From assembly GCA_012295275.1 (NCBI GenBank), contig CM022673.1:1923605-1987604 (forward strand): a stretch of 64,000 bases of DNA, given 5' to 3'. Shown piece after piece: positions 1 to 14,335 of this stretch (positions within the stretch are counted from its first letter, which is position 1; each line of letters begins with the position of its first letter). The position numbers were made by a program, and so were the translations under genes. The notes beneath the pieces are model-generated. The model had not been told where the DNA came from and ran no database searches. It worked only from the letters and a program-made list of their open reading frames with translations. This DNA comes from Chrysomallon squamiferum. Lineage: Eukaryota > Mollusca > Gastropoda > Neomphalida > Peltospiridae.

Positions 1-1017
1 TTCACGCGTCTATTGGCTGAGTCGAAGGGCGAGTCAGTGGACACAGCGAACTCAAACAAAACGTCGTTGTTCGTTACACTGCCTTACTGAGGACGAATGA
101 TCATTTACGACTGCGAGAAAAAATAAAAGAGATTCTAAATTGTGAAGACAGGACGAGTACAAACTTTTGAAACGAGTGTTGACCTTTCTGAACGTGGTTC
201 TTGAAGAATGAAATGTTTGCATCATCCAAAGTTTTCCGTCAAAGACGGCTGAGATTTTATTCTGAAGGAAGCTCACGAAAACAGTTAACATCAGCGGTTA
301 TTTTATGAGTTTATTTTCACAGAAAATAGTAGCACTGATCTTTATAAATGCAGAGCTAGTGTAATCTCTCTACTCATTTCGAAATTCAGTTAAATACAGC
401 GGCAACTTCATTGTTCTGATTTACCTGATCCACATTATTAACGTAGTCTTGTTTTTTCTTCTCCAGACAAAATAACCTCATTCTAATTAACCTACTGACC
501 TATTTTTATTTTAAGATAATTAACACTGTTCAGTGGTTTGCACATCAAAAATCATTCGCAGACGAAACTATATAGGGCATCAAATATAGCATTTCATCCT
601 AGAGATCCTTAATGATTCTTTTTTTTTCTCTTCAGTAATGCATGAGAATAGATGACAACATGAATGAGAAGAAAGCGATACTACTTCTGTTGTAAGAGCT
701 ATTTATTTTCAAATGACATCAAGTAATCGGTTACATAAGAAAATAAAGAAAACGATTCTAAGTTCTACTGTGATCTCATTGTAAGTTATTTTACATAATT
801 ATTATAAAGTATTGGACTGATTGTCTGTGAGGATGTTTTAAAATAAGTTAAGAATTTCTGAAAACGAAGGCGGCAGGATTATGGTGACATATCATTAAAG
901 ATGAAATTAGTTCCACTGCTGTGAACCTCAGCGGCGGTGGCATCAGTGATAGCAGCAGCAGCAGCAACATTGTTTTTTTAAATCATAGATCAACAGCAAC
1001 AACAAAATGTAATAGAT
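1..1017. other. Unique AT-rich sequence, no supported gene
   Basis: No repeat array longer than a few units and no open frame resembling a known family. The short minus-strand frame over 52-291 has no recognisable domain or splice context. Confidence 0.5.
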
Positions 1018-1082
1018 AAAAAAAAAAAAAAAAAAAAAATAAAATAAAATAAAGTAACATAAAAAAAAAAAAAATAATAATA

Positions 1083-1121
<39 letters not shown>

Positions 1122-1162
1122 AAATGAAATAAAATAAAATAAAATAAAATAAAACAAACAAA

Positions 1163-1225
<63 letters not shown>

Positions 1226-1228
1226 ACA
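1018..1228. repeat. Compound A-rich microsatellite: poly(A), (AAAAT)n, (AAAT)n
   Basis: About 100 bp of near-pure A with a short AAT patch, followed by AAAAT pentamers and about 17 AAAT tetramers. The block structure suggests stepwise slippage from an A-rich seed. All frames through it are low-complexity artefacts. Confidence 0.95.
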
Positions 1229-1696
1229 TGAAAACAAATAATTAAGAGCGTCCCTTCGTGCTGGACATGAATGTAGTTTATCACAATTGATTTATATATG
1301 TAATTAATAAATGAAGACTAATAGTTTGTCGTATTCACAGTGTGAATTCTGGAAGCAAAAGCTATAAAAATCCAATAAACGGATCAATATTTACACAGCT
1401 TGATTTTTGTTTGTTTGGCCTAAAGGTTGTAATTTCAAAAAATACTCGCGCTTTTTACGTTAAGTCGTTTTTACAAACACTGTTTTCAATTACCAAATGA
1501 AATTCCGGAGACTTAATTCGATTTAACAGAGATAATATGCATAGGAATTTATCTTTACGATTCTGAAACGGTCATGTATATAATAAAATAACAAAAAATT
1601 AAATTAGCTTCAGCTATTTTGTATTCTAAATATAAACGCACACTAGGTCCGCTATTAATTTTTTTTTATCGCAACTATCTATTTTTCGAAATTGCG

Positions 1697-1699
<3 letters not shown>

Positions 1700-1732
<33 letters not shown>
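1700..1732. repeat. Poly(T) run of 33
   Basis: Uninterrupted T run inside otherwise unique sequence; could be a slippage product or the tail of an old minus-strand retrocopy, though I see no recognisable retrocopy body. Confidence 0.95.
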
Positions 1733-1733
<1 letters not shown>

Positions 1734-1964
1734 TATGTGGTAAAATATAATGAATATTCTATGGGATATGCAAATAAACGTCTTTTTCTCGCAAAGATAA
1801 TTTTGATAACTAATCAAAATTACTCTAAATTCCTTGTGTACTTACGCCCCGGGCACGACGGTGTTGGCGTGAATAATGACCACGATCTGATAGCAAAACG
1901 TGAAAAATCACTTAAAACATTCTCATCCCGGAATGCATTGAACATTAACTGTGTGGAAAGTAGC

Positions 1965-2027
1965 GACTCCACTGAAGGACTCCACTGAAGGACATCACTG
2001 AAGGACTCCACTGAAGGACACCACTGG
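1965..2027. repeat. 13-bp minisatellite, about 4.8 units
   Basis: Unit GACTCCACTGAAG is repeated head to tail. Three full units are identical, one has GACATC in place of GACTCC, and the last is partial. Confidence 0.9.
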
Positions 2028-2380
2028 TTTAATAAAAACCTCTTTTTCCCAGAAACTGATATAATTTGACATCACGTCATCGTGTTTAATTAACAACATC
2101 GTTTGTTTAGATTTATTAGCGTTATGCTGATCGCAGGAAAACACGGAAAAACGTTAATTAACTGTAGTTTGTTTTGTAACGGTATTCACGTCTTCTTCAA
2201 ATTATATCACATAAGATTGTTATCAGCTTTTTTTTTTATATATATATATATTTTTTTCTTTGTTGTTATTCGTTTTTCTGCGGAACTGGAAGAAAATTCA
2301 CATACCAAGATAACTGGCTGAATGAAAGCTATTTTTTTTTATGAATCGCAAAACTCTTGACATACCCAAACCAGATAGCC

Positions 2381-2415
2381 TTTATTATTATTATTATTAC
2401 TATTACTATTATTAC

Positions 2416-2502
<87 letters not shown>
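2381..2502. repeat. (TTA)n microsatellite
   Basis: About 40 TTA/ATT triplets, with a few TTAC interruptions at the 5' side and a pure 3' part. Confidence 0.97.
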
Positions 2503-3762
2503 CGTGACTTCCTTGCTAATCTTCATCATAAAAAAGAGAATTCTTTACTCACGAACCAGTCTGTACAAGCACTTAAGATAAATTAGTTATTTGCATAAAA
2601 GTCATTCTGTATTATAACCTGTTCTTTATTCTGCATTCTTATTCACTCGTGGGCTTTCAATCACTCTTTCTTACGTTGTGTTTTTTTTTTGAAATGGAAA
2701 GAGAATGAATCTGCAATTTCCCGTCCTGTAAAAGGCGCTTTCTGAAGTGTGGAGTGACTGTCAGAGTCTTTTGAAGCGGAGGCCAAGGCCCGTCTCAATG
2801 ACGTTTGATCGTATTGAACAGCGAACCCGCCAAACCGCAGCAATGAAATAAAATGAAAAAGATGTGGACTGAATTGCTGGTCGAAGATTGTGAAGTTTCA
2901 TCAATTTTCAGCAATGATAGATCTCAATGAAATTTCGCTTATTGACATACATCCACAATTTAAATGCCCAACTTCGATTGGATTGAAAAAAAAAAAAAAA
3001 AAGAAGAAGAAGAAGAAGAAAGTATTACAATGGAAATTTAATTTTCTTCTTATACGCGTTTTATAACGTCAGCTGAGATTTTTTCTCTCTCTCTCTCTCC
3101 AGAAATAAGATGGTTTTGTAGTAGTAGTAGTCATAACATCTCGAACAGATTTGTGATGACGTCTTTCATCAAGTTGTGACGTTGTATCGTATCTCGTTAT
3201 CGTAGAATTTCTGTGATTTGTGTCGCGATTCGACAAAACGAGTCATTGTTGTTCATTGACAAAAAGCTCGGGCTTTGTGGCGTTAAGGGTTTCCAAATTT
3301 GATGTAATCTACCGGACGGGGATTCCTGCAAGGCAAATTCATCCACTGCTCGTTTGTTTAAGTGTCGCTGCAAAGGTCGCGAGTTTAAATTGAGGATTCG
3401 TGATTGAGTTCAAGTTTACGCCACTTATTACTGATGAAACGAGAATGTGGACTCTGGACAAACAGACTGAAAGGTGCAAACACTCTACTAACCCAGTATC
3501 TTTAAAATGGACACCTCATTTGCATCGTAATATCTCCGGAAATAAAATATTTCCATGTATGACGTAACTAACTTTTATAATTAGACATGAAAGAATTATT
3601 GCTCTCTGTGGAATGGTGGCTCATTTTCCATTCTAAAGAGAATATTTATATCTTACTGCAAAACCTGACATCATTGATCTTTAGGAAAAGTATCTATTTG
3701 TCTTTCTCTGTCGTTATATATATCTCTTATTCTTCTTTTATTTTTCTCTCTATAAATCTGTT

Positions 3763-3764
<2 letters not shown>
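2503..3764. other. Unique sequence with short A/GAA and CT patches
   Basis: Mostly unique. Contains a poly(A)-(GAA)n patch near 2986-3020 and a CT octamer run near 3083-3099. No gene supported. Confidence 0.5.

Positions 3765-3857
<93 letters not shown>
3765..3857. repeat. Compound (CT)n-(AC)n microsatellite
   Basis: About 38 CT dinucleotides change abruptly to about 8 AC dinucleotides at 3841. Confidence 0.97.
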
Positions 3858-5612
<1,755 letters not shown>

Positions 5613-6599
5613 CAAATCTCGCCCATTAAAAATTTCAAGACAGCTCCACTCATTATAATTCCCAACATGAAAATCAAAAGTTATGGCTTTTCTAAATACT
5701 TCACTATTTGCCCTGCTCTTCAGACTTCATCATATAAATGTGGAATATATTACGACAAAATTACACGCGTGGCCAGTTCGCGTTAAATCCGATCGCTGCG
5801 CTGATTGGTTCTTGTAGACTCGGTCACTGATATTCAAGATTTATTTCGCCTCTATTAAGCTAGAACGACTACCGGTCTACGATGAAGATAAAAGGAGAAC
5901 TGTGTTTTCCAGACTAAATCTAGGTGAGAACAGAACTGGCGATTCTGGTCTCATTTACTGAAAAACAAAGTTACTGAACTGCACGATACAGTATTTTAAT
6001 GCATTTCATTACGGTATTGTTCTTGCGTGAGATAAAAACCGTAATTTGATGTCGAATTGAATTAACTGTGGCAGCTTATTTTGTCCTCCAGATAGTGCGA
6101 TAAATAAAACAACTAAATTAGAAAACTGGAAAAAAAAAATAATAATAATTATAGCGACCGTATAATAACAAGATTAATCACTAGATAGTAAAATTAGAAC
6201 ATATAGTTCAACATTAATGTCATTAAACATCTTATATACCGTAACATATAAAACAAAACACCCATTATTCGTATCCATTTAACATAATAAATAACCCGTT
6301 ATCACACTACATGTAATAGCTAATACTGTGTTTGCTGATCAAATAACTGTAACATTACTCTGTAACAATACGTACAGTTTATTTTAACAATGCCATCATA
6401 AACTAGTTTTCTTTTCACAAAAGGCAATCGATGTTTTTACATTATATTATTCTCGTTAAGAAAAAAGAAAAAACAAAAAAAAGAACTAGACGAGTTGAGA
6501 AATGTGTGTTAAAACATTGCTTATTGAAGGTACTCGTTTCGGGCTGAAAATTAAATGTTCTATATCAGTTAATAAGATATTTTCGCTCAAGATAAAATA
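5613..6599. other. Unique AT-rich sequence, no supported gene
   Basis: No array and no recognisable coding segment; TAACA/ATAAC-rich sequence around 6180-6400. Confidence 0.5.
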
Positions 6600-6641
6600 G
6601 TAATAATAATAGTAATAATAATAATAATAACAATAATAAAA

Positions 6642-6714
<73 letters not shown>
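6600..6714. repeat. Compound (AAT)n-(AAC)n-(AAT)n microsatellite
   Basis: AAT triplets, then about 12 AAC triplets, then AAT triplets again: one block of point-mutated triplets has expanded inside another. Confidence 0.95.
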
Positions 6715-7250
6715 TTAAAACATATGCATATATATACCTTTGTGTGTTTACAAATTTTAATTATGTGTTGTTTGTAGATTTAGTGTAGTTTTCTTTTTGT
6801 GTAATTTTCTCTGCAGTCCAGGTGGTTTTAATATTTCTTGCTCAGTTTACTGATACTAGTTGGCATAAAAGTGTATTCTACGTTCATGTGCTTTTTATGT
6901 TGAATAAATTCAAAGCCTACCGTTATTTTCGATTCTTTAACCGTTTATGTTTGTTCATGTATATTTATGCGTGTGCCGTGTGTGTGTGTGTAGGTTTGTT
7001 ATGGTGTATGTGTATATGTGTGCTCTGGTAAGCTTATGTTTGTGAGTGCACATATGTGCGAGTGCATTTCAAAGTATATATAGGTTAGGTTTATTTCTTC
7101 CACTTTGTATATTTAAAAAATCAGTCCTGGTATTGGTAGACAATGTTATATTTTCGTAAAAACATTTCCTTCCATTCTTGTTTTCTTTTTATAAGATCTG
7201 AAAACTATTTTCAGATTTTTCTTACTTCAATATAGGAGTCATTACTGCTC
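6715..7250. other. Unique sequence with a GT-rich patch
   Basis: TGTG/TATG-rich from about 6960 to 7070, otherwise nothing identifiable. Confidence 0.45.
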
Positions 7251-7522
7251 TATTTTCAGTCACTTGTCTCAGAGGTGTCAATCGATTCGAAAAAAAAAAA
7301 AAAAAAAAGAAGAGAGAGAGAGAAAAAAATCAAAAATAAATACTGACTCCTAATTAATAGCGAAAATAACCTCACCAGACGACGCCATGTTGATTAACTG
7401 GGTTGAATTTTAAAGTGCAATTATGACGTCATTCCGGTTCAGCGCAGGAGCATGCAGTGAACTTCCGGTTGAGTGGACAAGCACAGGAGAAAATGTTTTC
7501 TTCTCTTGATGTTAATTAATTT
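7251..7522 (+). mobile_element. Dispersed repeat family 1, copy 1
   Basis: This segment is repeated in the same orientation at 12250-12490. Both begin near TATTTTCAGTCACT, carry an internal poly(A) stretch, share about 150 bp starting at TACTGACTCCTAAT (roughly 85% identical by eye, best in the first 105 bp), and end near GTTAATTAAT. No coding capacity and no terminal inverted repeat was recognised, so it is best called a short non-autonomous interspersed repeat of unknown class. In this copy the A run is interrupted by a GA patch. Confidence 0.75.
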
Positions 7523-7765
7523 GTAGAATGCAAACCGACGGAGGAAACCTTACTTATGTCCAGTAATTACAAAGCCTTCTTCATTTTCTTTTTTTTTTGT
7601 TTTGTTTTTGTTTCTGTTTTTCCAAACTGTTTCTTTATTCCGGTACGTAACTTTCATTTTACGTTTGCACTGTATTCGAAAACTAAAATTAAAATTATAA
7701 AAATTACAAATGAATTAAGCACCTATAAGTATTTAAAAACACAATAGAACGAACAAATTCAATAC

Positions 7766-7769
<4 letters not shown>
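7523..7769. other. Unique AT-rich spacer
   Basis: No gene or array seen; T-rich around 7580-7620. Confidence 0.4.

Positions 7770-7807
<38 letters not shown>
7770..7807. repeat. (TA)n microsatellite
   Basis: About 19 TA dinucleotides. Confidence 0.95.
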
Positions 7808-7810
<3 letters not shown>

Positions 7811-9236
7811 TTTGAAAAAAACCCACCATATAAATAAAAAACAATAAGAAGAAGAAGTAGAAGAAGAACAGAAATCTGAATGCCATCACAAATATTTAAC
7901 TGTGCCAGTATTGAAATAATTACAGAATATACCTTGAAAATACTGAATACGAATAGTTTTGCATCAGAATATTGCGTTTTGTGTTATGATCGAAAACAAA
8001 TATTAGTCTACTGCGTTAATAATTCTTATCAGTCAAGTTTGAGATGTAATTTCGTTTTCTGCTTTATTATTCAATAACAATAAGAACATAATTTTATTAC
8101 TGTAAAATAATATCTACTGATAGTTGGCTGAATAAACAAGCCACAAATTAGCTTTACTTACATTGCACGTTTAGCAAGATCAAAATGGTAACTATAGTAA
8201 ATAAATGCTTAAACTTGATCAAGACGCATACTCTAATGTGATTTCAGTGTTATCCTTATTAATGAAATATTTGCATAATATTATTATCATATTGCTTATA
8301 TAATTGAATATATTCGATTGTGTTACCACCCAAACACGTTTCAAAGAGGTTAAAATTTCACCTCGATCAAAAAGAATTTGTCTCTTGTTTGGTGATAAAG
8401 AAATTGCTTTTGTGTGTCTAAAAAAAAAAAAAAGCTTGATCTTCATTTGTGATTTTATCCACACAAAGTTAAGGTTAAATCTTTATTCATTCAGACTAAT
8501 TAGAAAATTCAAAATATACAGCACATATGATGTGTGTGTATATGTCTATGAACGGAAATGAAGAAGAGAATGTCTGTCTGACTGTCTGTCTGTCTGCCTG
8601 TCTGTCTGCCTGTCTGTATGTATGTATGTAAATCGGCTTCAAATAATATGTATTATATACTTTGTGCATCGATTCTCTTCTTCATTTTTCTTCAGATCGG
8701 ATTTGTTTTTAAACACCTCATTCTTCTTTAGCTCTCAGTGAAATTGAATCACCTTTTTTCTTCTTCTTCTTCATTCTGTTTCACCACTTAGTTTAATTGG
8801 ACTTTACTTCAATTATATTTACTTTGCTTTCTTTTGATCACACTTAGATACTTTTCCGTTGAGCCATAACTCACAGATTATACTTATACGAAACATTGCT
8901 GGAAGTTCCTAAAGTCTAACATGTGTAATGGAGTCAGGAAAACACTAAATGACATCAATCGTAAATCAAAAAAAAAAAAAGAGCTGCTAACACTTCCGTG
9001 TTCGTTAACTAGAGAGCATGCGATGTAATTCTTCAAACATTTCGACCAGTTGTTCCCATTGCAATGCGAAGGATCAAAAATGTTAGCTATGTCAATTTTC
9101 CTAATGAAATGATTGATTTTTTTTTTTAAAGACCTAGTCAACATTTCTTGAACTTCAACAGTTAGGTGTGAGAACAACAAAAAAGAAAAAAAAAAACAAA
9201 AAAAATCTAGAAGATGGAAAACATACTTTATACTTT
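7808..9236. other. Unique AT-rich sequence with a GTCT patch
   Basis: A (GTCT)n/(GTAT)n patch lies at about 8570-8631. Short open frames on both strands near 8219-8561 and 8884-9180 show no recognisable domain. Confidence 0.45.
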
Positions 9237-9639
9237 TTTTTTTTTTTTTTTTTTTAAGATAGCTTTTAGAGATTTCTGCGTTTTGTAACGTGTAAAACCT
9301 AAACCGAATTTAGCGATGGTTTCGTTTGCGAATGAAATCACTTTGTCTAAATGTGGAACTAAATAGCCGTTGGCTGTGATTAAACAAGGTTTCTGTTGAT
9401 ACACCGGTATTCGTGCCATGACTAACAGAAATTTTCTTCTCGTTTCTTGAGGAAAAGTGCACGCCTGTAAATTACTGTTTAAAAATAAAATTAAGGATTA
9501 TTCTTCTTTCTTTCTATTGTTATTTCATCACGGTTTTAAACAATGAACACGAAAAGTGCAAAGGAGAGCAGAAGAAGACGAGGAATCAAGAAAAGAAGAG
9601 TTTAATGCTAATCGTGTTTGTCATTTTGATAATGAACAA

Positions 9640-10180
9640 ATCAAACATCGCGATAAATCAAAATGGAAACAGATATCGATTATTACAATGATTCAACATG
9701 GGGATAAATATCATTTATTTCAGTAACCTAAGATTAGGACAAATATCGGACATTACGATATCTCAAAACGGCGAGGATTTCGATTATTACGATAATCTAA
9801 TATTAAAATAATCATCGATTATCACGATAATTCATTAATAGAAAAAGAAAACGATCATTAAAGTATTTCAGTTCTAGAATTATAATAAAATGTATTTTAG
9901 AAAAAATATCGATTATTTAGATAACACAATACTTAAGGAAATATCAGTTATTACCATAATCCAAAGAAAAAAATCCAAAACCAAAACCAAAACCACTACC
10001 ACAACAAAACTCCAAAATAACTCAAAACAAAAAAACGTCGATACACTAATCTGGCACTATATAGTAGTATTACAAATCATATCGATCAATACAATAACTC
10101 AGTTCTAGAAATCAAATCGATCTTTATGACAACTTTTCCATAAGAAAATCGAACATCGGCAATAACTCTTCTAAAACTGA
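9640..10180 (+). repeat. Degenerate tandem array with ~35-bp period
   Basis: Diverged copies of a unit resembling ATATCGATTATTACGATA recur at about 9673, 9709, 9743, 9778, 9811, 9850, 9905, 9940, 10079, 10116 and 10148, mostly 33-39 bp apart. The copies are too diverged for a simple-repeat label but the spacing is consistent. An AC-rich insertion sits near 9960-10020. It looks like an old minisatellite. Confidence 0.6.
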
Positions 10181-10234
10181 CCTATTTTCATTATAGGTGA
10201 AATTTTTATTTGTGTTTCCGTTTTTATAATGTTT

Positions 10235-10325
10235 TTTTATTATTATTATTTTTTATTATTGTTGTTGTTGTTGTTATTGTTGTTAGTATTATTATTATCA
10301 TTATTATTATTATTATTATTATTTT
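10235..10325. repeat. Mixed (TTA)n-(TTG)n microsatellite
   Basis: TTA, TTG and TTA triplet blocks in succession. Confidence 0.9.
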
Positions 10326-10715
10326 ATCTTGAACGAAATGAGATTTTTATGAAATTGCTAAAGTATTATTATATTTAGAATTACCCTCTTAAGTGCGAAA
10401 TATTGACATGAATTAAATCATGAAGCGCAAACTAAAATCGATTCACCGCAGCAAAAAAACACTTAATTATTTTTACATGTCCAGTGTGTCTGACGAAAAT
10501 AGCATTTAAATAATTAACATACAAACTTACAGATATACAGACGATAGAAAGATAAATATATTATCGACAGTGCTGTCACCAGAAAAGCTAAACTGACAGC
10601 AAAGGAAATAATTCACGATATCGAGCTTGTTTCAGTATTTCTTTTTTCGATGAAAACAACAATTTAAAAGTAATCTATTCTTTCGTTCATTTTCCTTATT
10701 TCATCTTTATTTTTA

Positions 10716-10975
10716 CTACTACTACTACTACTACTACTTCTACTAGCACCACCACAACTACTATTACTACTATTACTTTTATTACTGTTTCTATCACTGC
10801 TACTGCTACGACAACTACTACCACTGCTATAACTACCACAGTATTTACTATTACTACTACTTTTAACACTATTACACTACTGCCAAAACTATTGCTACTA
10901 CTACAACAACCACTACTGCTATCATTATCACAACTAATAGTACTACTTTTGCTACTACTACTACTAATAAACTGT
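10716..10975. repeat. Degenerate (ACT)n/(CTA)n triplet array
   Basis: Roughly 260 bp in which nearly every triplet is ACT or a one-step variant (ACC, ACA, GCT, ATT). An old, decayed trinucleotide array. Confidence 0.85.
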
Positions 10976-11238
10976 GCATATTTATGACATTAAGACATCT
11001 TCTCTTTTTCAGTTCCTGTTTTTCTTCTTGTCGTCTTTTTTTAGTTCTTTTTTTTTTTCCAGAAGAGTATCATTTCCTGGCATTTTTCTTCAAGCAGGTC
11101 AGACTAAAAATCTGTTACGTCGTAATATGAGCAATTAGACAAAAAGTGGGTCGAAATATTGTGTTAAGTTTCTCTTTTGTTATAAACGTAGGCAGACAAC
11201 ATAGCTATATTTAGTTGTGTCCCTTTTGTTGATTCTGA

Positions 11239-11275
<37 letters not shown>

Positions 11276-12249
11276 GTAATAATAATTACGATAAACATTA
11301 CGATGATGCTGCTGTTGATATTAAAACTAATAATTTTGAAAAGGAAAAAAAAAAATGATCGCATTAGATGTCAACAAGCTTGTTTTTTAATCTTTTGTTT
11401 TTGTTTTTTTTGTTTAATGCATTTGATGACAGCAAGTCTCGATTTTATATTTGAATGGAATTTATAATTCCTCCTAGAATTGTCACAAAACAACAGCAAA
11501 AAAAAAAAAAAAAAATTAAAAATTCAAAAAAAACAACCACGAATGAAAGAAGAAAGGCTGGAATATTTATGCATCTTTGAACTGCCAGTCATTAATAAAA
11601 TAACCATTTTTCAATTGGCTCCAATTAAAAAAAAACAGTTCAAAGAGTAGTAGTGAGAGAGAAAATGAATTCTAGTCAAACCATTAACATATCTGTTAAT
11701 AATTTCGTTTGATCGCAAAGAACAGTAATAAATGTTGTCCTCGTTTTCGCATACCGGTCTGATGTTCTGGCATAATGTTTTGGCTAAATTAATAATTGAA
11801 AACTAAGTCACAAAAATATCGACAGATTTACTGTCGTCAGCTGGAAAACTCCGTATGTGTCTACCTCGTTTTTCTTTCTTCCAAGATTGTAGTCGCCGTA
11901 GTAGACGTGATGGCCGCAATCTGCAAAACCTTGAGCTGTGGATCATGACAACGGAGAAGAACCCCGTAATGACATTTGGTCGGATATGTGATTTAAACTG
12001 TCCAGAGTTTGGCCTTCAGCTACACAAGCGCAGACTGTGATTGGTTGAAACAAGTTAATTCTGTAGGAGAATTCAGTAAGGATAATCCATTATGGAATTA
12101 ATGTAAATATTAAACATAGGGCTGAAATTGGGAATTAATGTAAAGATTAAATGTAAAGAATTTAAATTGGATATTAATGCAGAGATTAACTGTAGAATTT
12201 AAAGTTTGGAGTTAAAAGGGCTTAACTGATGTTGATATTATATGTTTTA
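10976..12249. other. Unique AT-rich sequence with one AAT array
   Basis: (AAT)n at about 11240-11286 and an A run near 11499-11514; nothing identifiable otherwise. Confidence 0.45.
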
Positions 12250-12490
12250 TTTTCAGTCACTGTGCTCAAACTTGTCAGTCAAGAAAAAAAAAAAAAATAC
12301 TGACTCCTAATTTATAGCGAAAATAATCTCTCTAGACCATGCCATGTTGATTAACTGGGTTGAAACTTAAAGTGCAATTATGACGCGCTTCCGGTTCAGC
12401 GCAGTAGCATGCAGTCAATGTCTGGCCACATAGACAAGCTCTGAGATTTAAAAAAAAAATTATTTAATAAAAACGTTAATTAATCATCAT
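12250..12490 (+). mobile_element. Dispersed repeat family 1, copy 2
   Basis: Second copy of the element at 7251-7522, same orientation. It shares the leading TTTCAGTCACT, an internal A run (here pure), the ~150-bp body with GCCATGTTGATTAACTGG and TTCCGGTTCAGCGCA, and the GTTAATTAAT end. The two copies differ most in the last third. Confidence 0.75.
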
Positions 12491-14267
12491 AACTGTACAG
12501 CCGAAGTGTCTCGTTGTTGAGTGAAAAGCTCAGTTTGTTATTTCCATATCATCTATCATCCTGCCTTAAACCATCCTCTGCAGTATTCGTCTAGTTCATC
12601 CCTCCGTCCTCTTGATGGTCTATCTCAGAATCGCTTCACTCAGTGTTTTCCAAGTAATCAAACTAATGTCCATCCGTTATCTTGAATCCTATTGTTGAGC
12701 TCTTCTGTATTATAACCTGTGTAACCATCTCTTGCTTTGTTTTTTCTCTTATCAGATTTTTATTTTTTTTATTTTATTTTATTTTATTTTTTTTTTTTTT
12801 TGGTGGGGGAGAAGTTAGTGGACTCCCTTTTGTTCATCCTGAATTCCGATATATGAAGTTTAAAAAATTTGCCTTTTATCGCGTAATCTAATTGCTGAAT
12901 GTACACATGAGTTGTAATCTTGTCTCTTCAAACAGTTTCCAAAGTTTCCTGTTCGCAAATACTGTCTAGCCGGACACCATTCTTCAGTGAACGTTCTTGT
13001 CTTGGTTTTTGTCACTGTACTGTAAATCTGTCTCAGACAGGCGTAGTTTTCATCATTTTCTGTCAGCATATTGTTGACATAATATTTTGGTTTGTCGTTT
13101 TTTAGAATTACCTCGTTGCTGGAGCTAGCATTAACTCGAAAGTCTGCTCGTAGGCAGTGATAGTGAAATACAAAATGTTTAACGTGAAGAGAAAGATGAC
13201 TAATAAAACGTTGAATGGTATTACTGTTTAAAACAGAAACTGAATTTTTTCTTCTTTCTGAAAAAACGAAAACAAATTTAAAAATATTAATAATAATACA
13301 AGAATAAAGAAAGAAAGAAAAAAAAAAGAATTCGGGCGACAAATTAAAGCGTCATTAATTTCCTTTCTGAATTAATCAGTTAATGTCTTAGGATCCATGA
13401 TTTCTTTCTTTTTTTTTTTTTTTTTTTTTTTTTTATCGACCTTCACACACAAAAGAGCACGGTAGAGCTTCCGGTCAGAGCAACGTTAATTAAAAAACAG
13501 TTCTAACAGGTCTGCACGGGATCCAGACGGTGGAGAAAGTTTCGTAGTTCAATACACATTTCATCACAGAAACCGTCAAAATTCATGAATTGGGCAAGTT
13601 AATCCTCAAACCAAACATTTTCTTGTTCCGCGAGGGGGTATAGTTCGTGTGCGGAATTTTATTCTTTTGTTGACGGAATCTCAAATGGTAACGCGATTGT
13701 ACGAGTATTTGTAATGCAATTTCACTTGTTCATTTCCCGATTTGCCAAGTGCTCATAATTGGCTGTCGGGTTAGTGTGCATAATATGCTCTGGGAATTAA
13801 TTGTTGACTGTAATTTCCCGTTTGTAAAGAATGGCTCAGTCTTCGCTTTCAGTACTTTTGATGAAAGAATTTTCTGTTGTCATCAGCACTTTGCTTTCTT
13901 ATCCGAGAGACAAGAAAATAAATAAAAACTTGTAAAATATATTTAATAAAATATACACACGTACATATATACACGTATAGATACATACATACATGCATAC
14001 ATTGCAGTAATCATTATCAGTGTCGTAACTGTTATATTTATAATTATCATCTTCAACAACATCATTATCATCATCATCAGTCAACTATTTCCCCAAAACT
14101 GGTTCATTAAAACTGTATGGTTATTTTTCCTGATTTGGGAAGGTAAATATGAAAGAGTTCTACTCCCTGTTAGGAAAAAAGTAATTAAATACATAAATAA
14201 TGTTCTGGATCGTAATTACAAATCTGTACATACACAACGGTACATTTTCTGAAGTGTTTTGACTCTT

Positions 14268-14268
<1 letters not shown>
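12491..14268. other. Unique sequence, no supported gene
   Basis: Contains an (ATTTT)n/T stretch at about 12765-12800 and a 26-T run at 13409-13434. A 160-codon minus-strand open frame at 12860-13342 has no recognised domain (see findings). The stretch 13440-13860 is less AT-rich than its surroundings and free of arrays. Confidence 0.45.

Positions 14269-14330
<62 letters not shown>
14269..14330. repeat. (CT)n microsatellite
   Basis: About 31 perfect CT dinucleotides. Confidence 0.97.

Positions 14331-14335
<5 letters not shown>

Noticed and set aside
1965-2027. Spaced direct repeats as a possible CRISPR array
   Set aside because: Units are contiguous without spacers, and the window is eukaryotic.
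9228-9419. Minus-strand frame ending in poly-Lys next to an A run, as in a processed retrocopy
   Set aside because: The poly-Lys is just the A run; the remaining ~55 residues match nothing I know and no target-site duplication was seen.
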